DNA of 5,845 bases from positions 1-5,845 of the forward strand of contig DASUKL010000139.1 of NCBI GenBank assembly GCA_036278755.1, written 5' to 3'. The number at the start of each line of letters is the position of its first letter. Position 1 is the stretch's first letter. The translations under genes and the position numbers were made by a program. Source of the stretch: DASUKL01 sp036278755 (GTDB lineage: Bacteria; Chloroflexota; Limnocylindria; Limnocylindrales; CSP1-4). Below the pieces are notes generated by a model. The model was not told the DNA's origin, ran no database searches, and saw nothing but the letters and a program-made list of their open reading frames with translations. Of the stretch, positions 5,211-5,845 are shown piece by piece.

Positions 5211-5845
5211 GTGTCGCCCCGCCGGGGAGCGGTCCGGCGGAGCGCGGCGCCGCTGGACCCCAGCCTCTCCCTCGAGGGTCTGCCGATCGTGGCCGTGGTC
5301 GGCCGGCCCAACGTGGGCAAGAGCACGCTCTTCAACCGCATCGTCGGCGAGCGGCGGGCGGTCGTGGAGGACCAGGCCCGCACCACCCGTGATCGCCAGT
5401 ACGCCGTAGCCGAGTGGAACGGCCGTCGCTTCGTCCTGGTCGACACGGGAGGCCTGGAGGCCCGACCGGGCGACGCTATCGAGGCCGGCGTCCAGGAGCA
5501 GGCCCGGCTGGCCATCGCCGAGGCCGACCTCATCCTCCTCGTCGTAGACGCCATGACCGGCGAGACGCCGGCCGACGTGGAGGCCGCCGAGCTGCTGCGG
5601 CGGTCCGGCCGCTCGGTCCTCGTCGCGGTCAACAAGGCCGACAACCCGCGCCGGGAGCTCGAAGGTGCCGAGTTCCACCGCCTCGGCTGGCCGGAGACCT
5701 ACCCCACCAGCGCCCTTCATGGCCGCGGCGTGGCCGATCTGCTGGACACCCTCGTCCAGGCTCTCCCCCCGGAGTCCGACCAGGAAGCCGAACGCCGCCG
5801 CCGGGAGTCCGAGCAGGAGGCCGAGATCGAGGCCTTCGGCGCCGT
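5211..5845 (+). CDS. der: ribosome-assembly GTPase Der (EngA), N-terminal part (3' truncated)
   Basis: Der has two tandem GTPase domains and acts in maturation of the 50S ribosomal subunit. The window holds 211 codons: all of the first G domain and part of the linker; the second domain lies beyond the edge. G motifs are G1 G-R-P-N-V-G-K-S (31-38), the G2 region T-T-R-D-R (58-62), G3 D-T-G-G (78-81), G4 N-K-A-D (141-144) and G5 S-A-L (167-169). The GRPNVGKS form with DTGG and NKAD is typical of Der rather than Era or MnmE. The GTG at 5211 is in frame with the ispH stop at 5193-5195, and no ATG, GTG or TTG lies between it and the G domain except too close to G1. This gives about 24 residues before the first strand, more than usual, rich in Arg, Ser and Pro. 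No Shine-Dalgarno sequence precedes it, so coupling to ispH is likely. Around G2, A-R-T-T-R-D replaces the usual P-G-x-T-R-D. Confidence 0.95.
   Translation, partial: MSPRRGAVRRSAAPLDPSLSLEGLPIVAVVGRPNVGKSTLFNRIVGERRAVVEDQARTTRDRQYAVAEWNGRRFVLVDTGGLEARPGDAIEAGVQEQARLAIAEADLILLVVDAMTGETPADVEAAELLRRSGRSVLVAVNKADNPRRELEGAEFHRLGWPETYPTSALHGRGVADLLDTLVQALPPESDQEAERRRRESEQEAEIEAFGA
5772..5825 (+). repeat. direct repeat in the charged inter-domain linker of der
   Basis: Codons 188-194 (ESDQEAE) and 199-205 (ESEQEAE) are near-identical 21-base copies offset by 33 bases, separated by an arginine-rich stretch. They fall where the first Der GTPase domain ends, in the linker to the second domain, which is variable and often acidic in this family. 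This looks like a local coding duplication rather than a mobile or regulatory repeat. Confidence 0.6.

Noticed and set aside
1..5845. Search for mobile elements, CRISPR, toxin-antitoxin, defence or biosynthetic clusters
   Set aside because: No transposase, integrase, spaced repeat array, toxin-antitoxin pair or biosynthetic core enzyme was seen. All recognisable genes are regulatory, metabolic or housekeeping.

Overview
The window is a stretch of ordinary, tightly packed bacterial chromosome. It is very GC-rich, with third codon positions almost always G or C. The gene set and short-leader gene starts resemble uncultured Chloroflexota (Limnocylindria/Ellin6529-like) or, less likely, an actinobacterium. 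That assignment is inference from gene content and style; no 16S or other marker is present.

Layout, all on the + strand: (1) 1-306, the C-terminal end of a LuxR/NarL-type DNA-binding protein, cut by the left edge. (2) 349-573, a 74-residue conserved hypothetical protein with codon use less GC-biased than its neighbours. (3) 653-3117, a complete pxpA-pxpB-pxpC operon for the ATP-dependent 5-oxoprolinase, which opens 5-oxoproline (pyroglutamate) to glutamate; A and B overlap by 4 bases, and B and C are 18 bases apart. (4) 3133-4062, an unrecognised 309-residue multi-pass membrane protein. (5) 4110-5195, ispH, the last enzyme of the MEP isoprenoid pathway, followed after 15 bases by (6) 5211-end, der, a ribosome-assembly GTPase cut by the right edge.

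The intergenic spaces are short: 42, 79, 18, 15, 47 and 15 bases. No stretch of 300 bases lacks a gene. No tRNA, rRNA, CRISPR array, insertion sequence, attachment site or convincing intrinsic terminator was seen.

Four of the seven gene starts inside the window (349, 653, 3133, 4110) have a TA-containing, -10-like hexamer 6 to about 12 bases upstream. The other three (1387, 2122, 5211), which look operon-internal, have none. Read this way, the transcription units are the small gene, pxpABC, the membrane protein, and ispH-der, with messages that are leaderless or have only a few leader bases. This is the most coherent signal beyond the gene list. Other oddities are a 3 x 24-base in-frame tandem repeat in pxpB, a low-complexity tail on IspH, altered residues beside two IspH cluster cysteines, and an N-terminal extension plus a changed switch I motif in Der. 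I found no evidence of a new multi-gene biological system.
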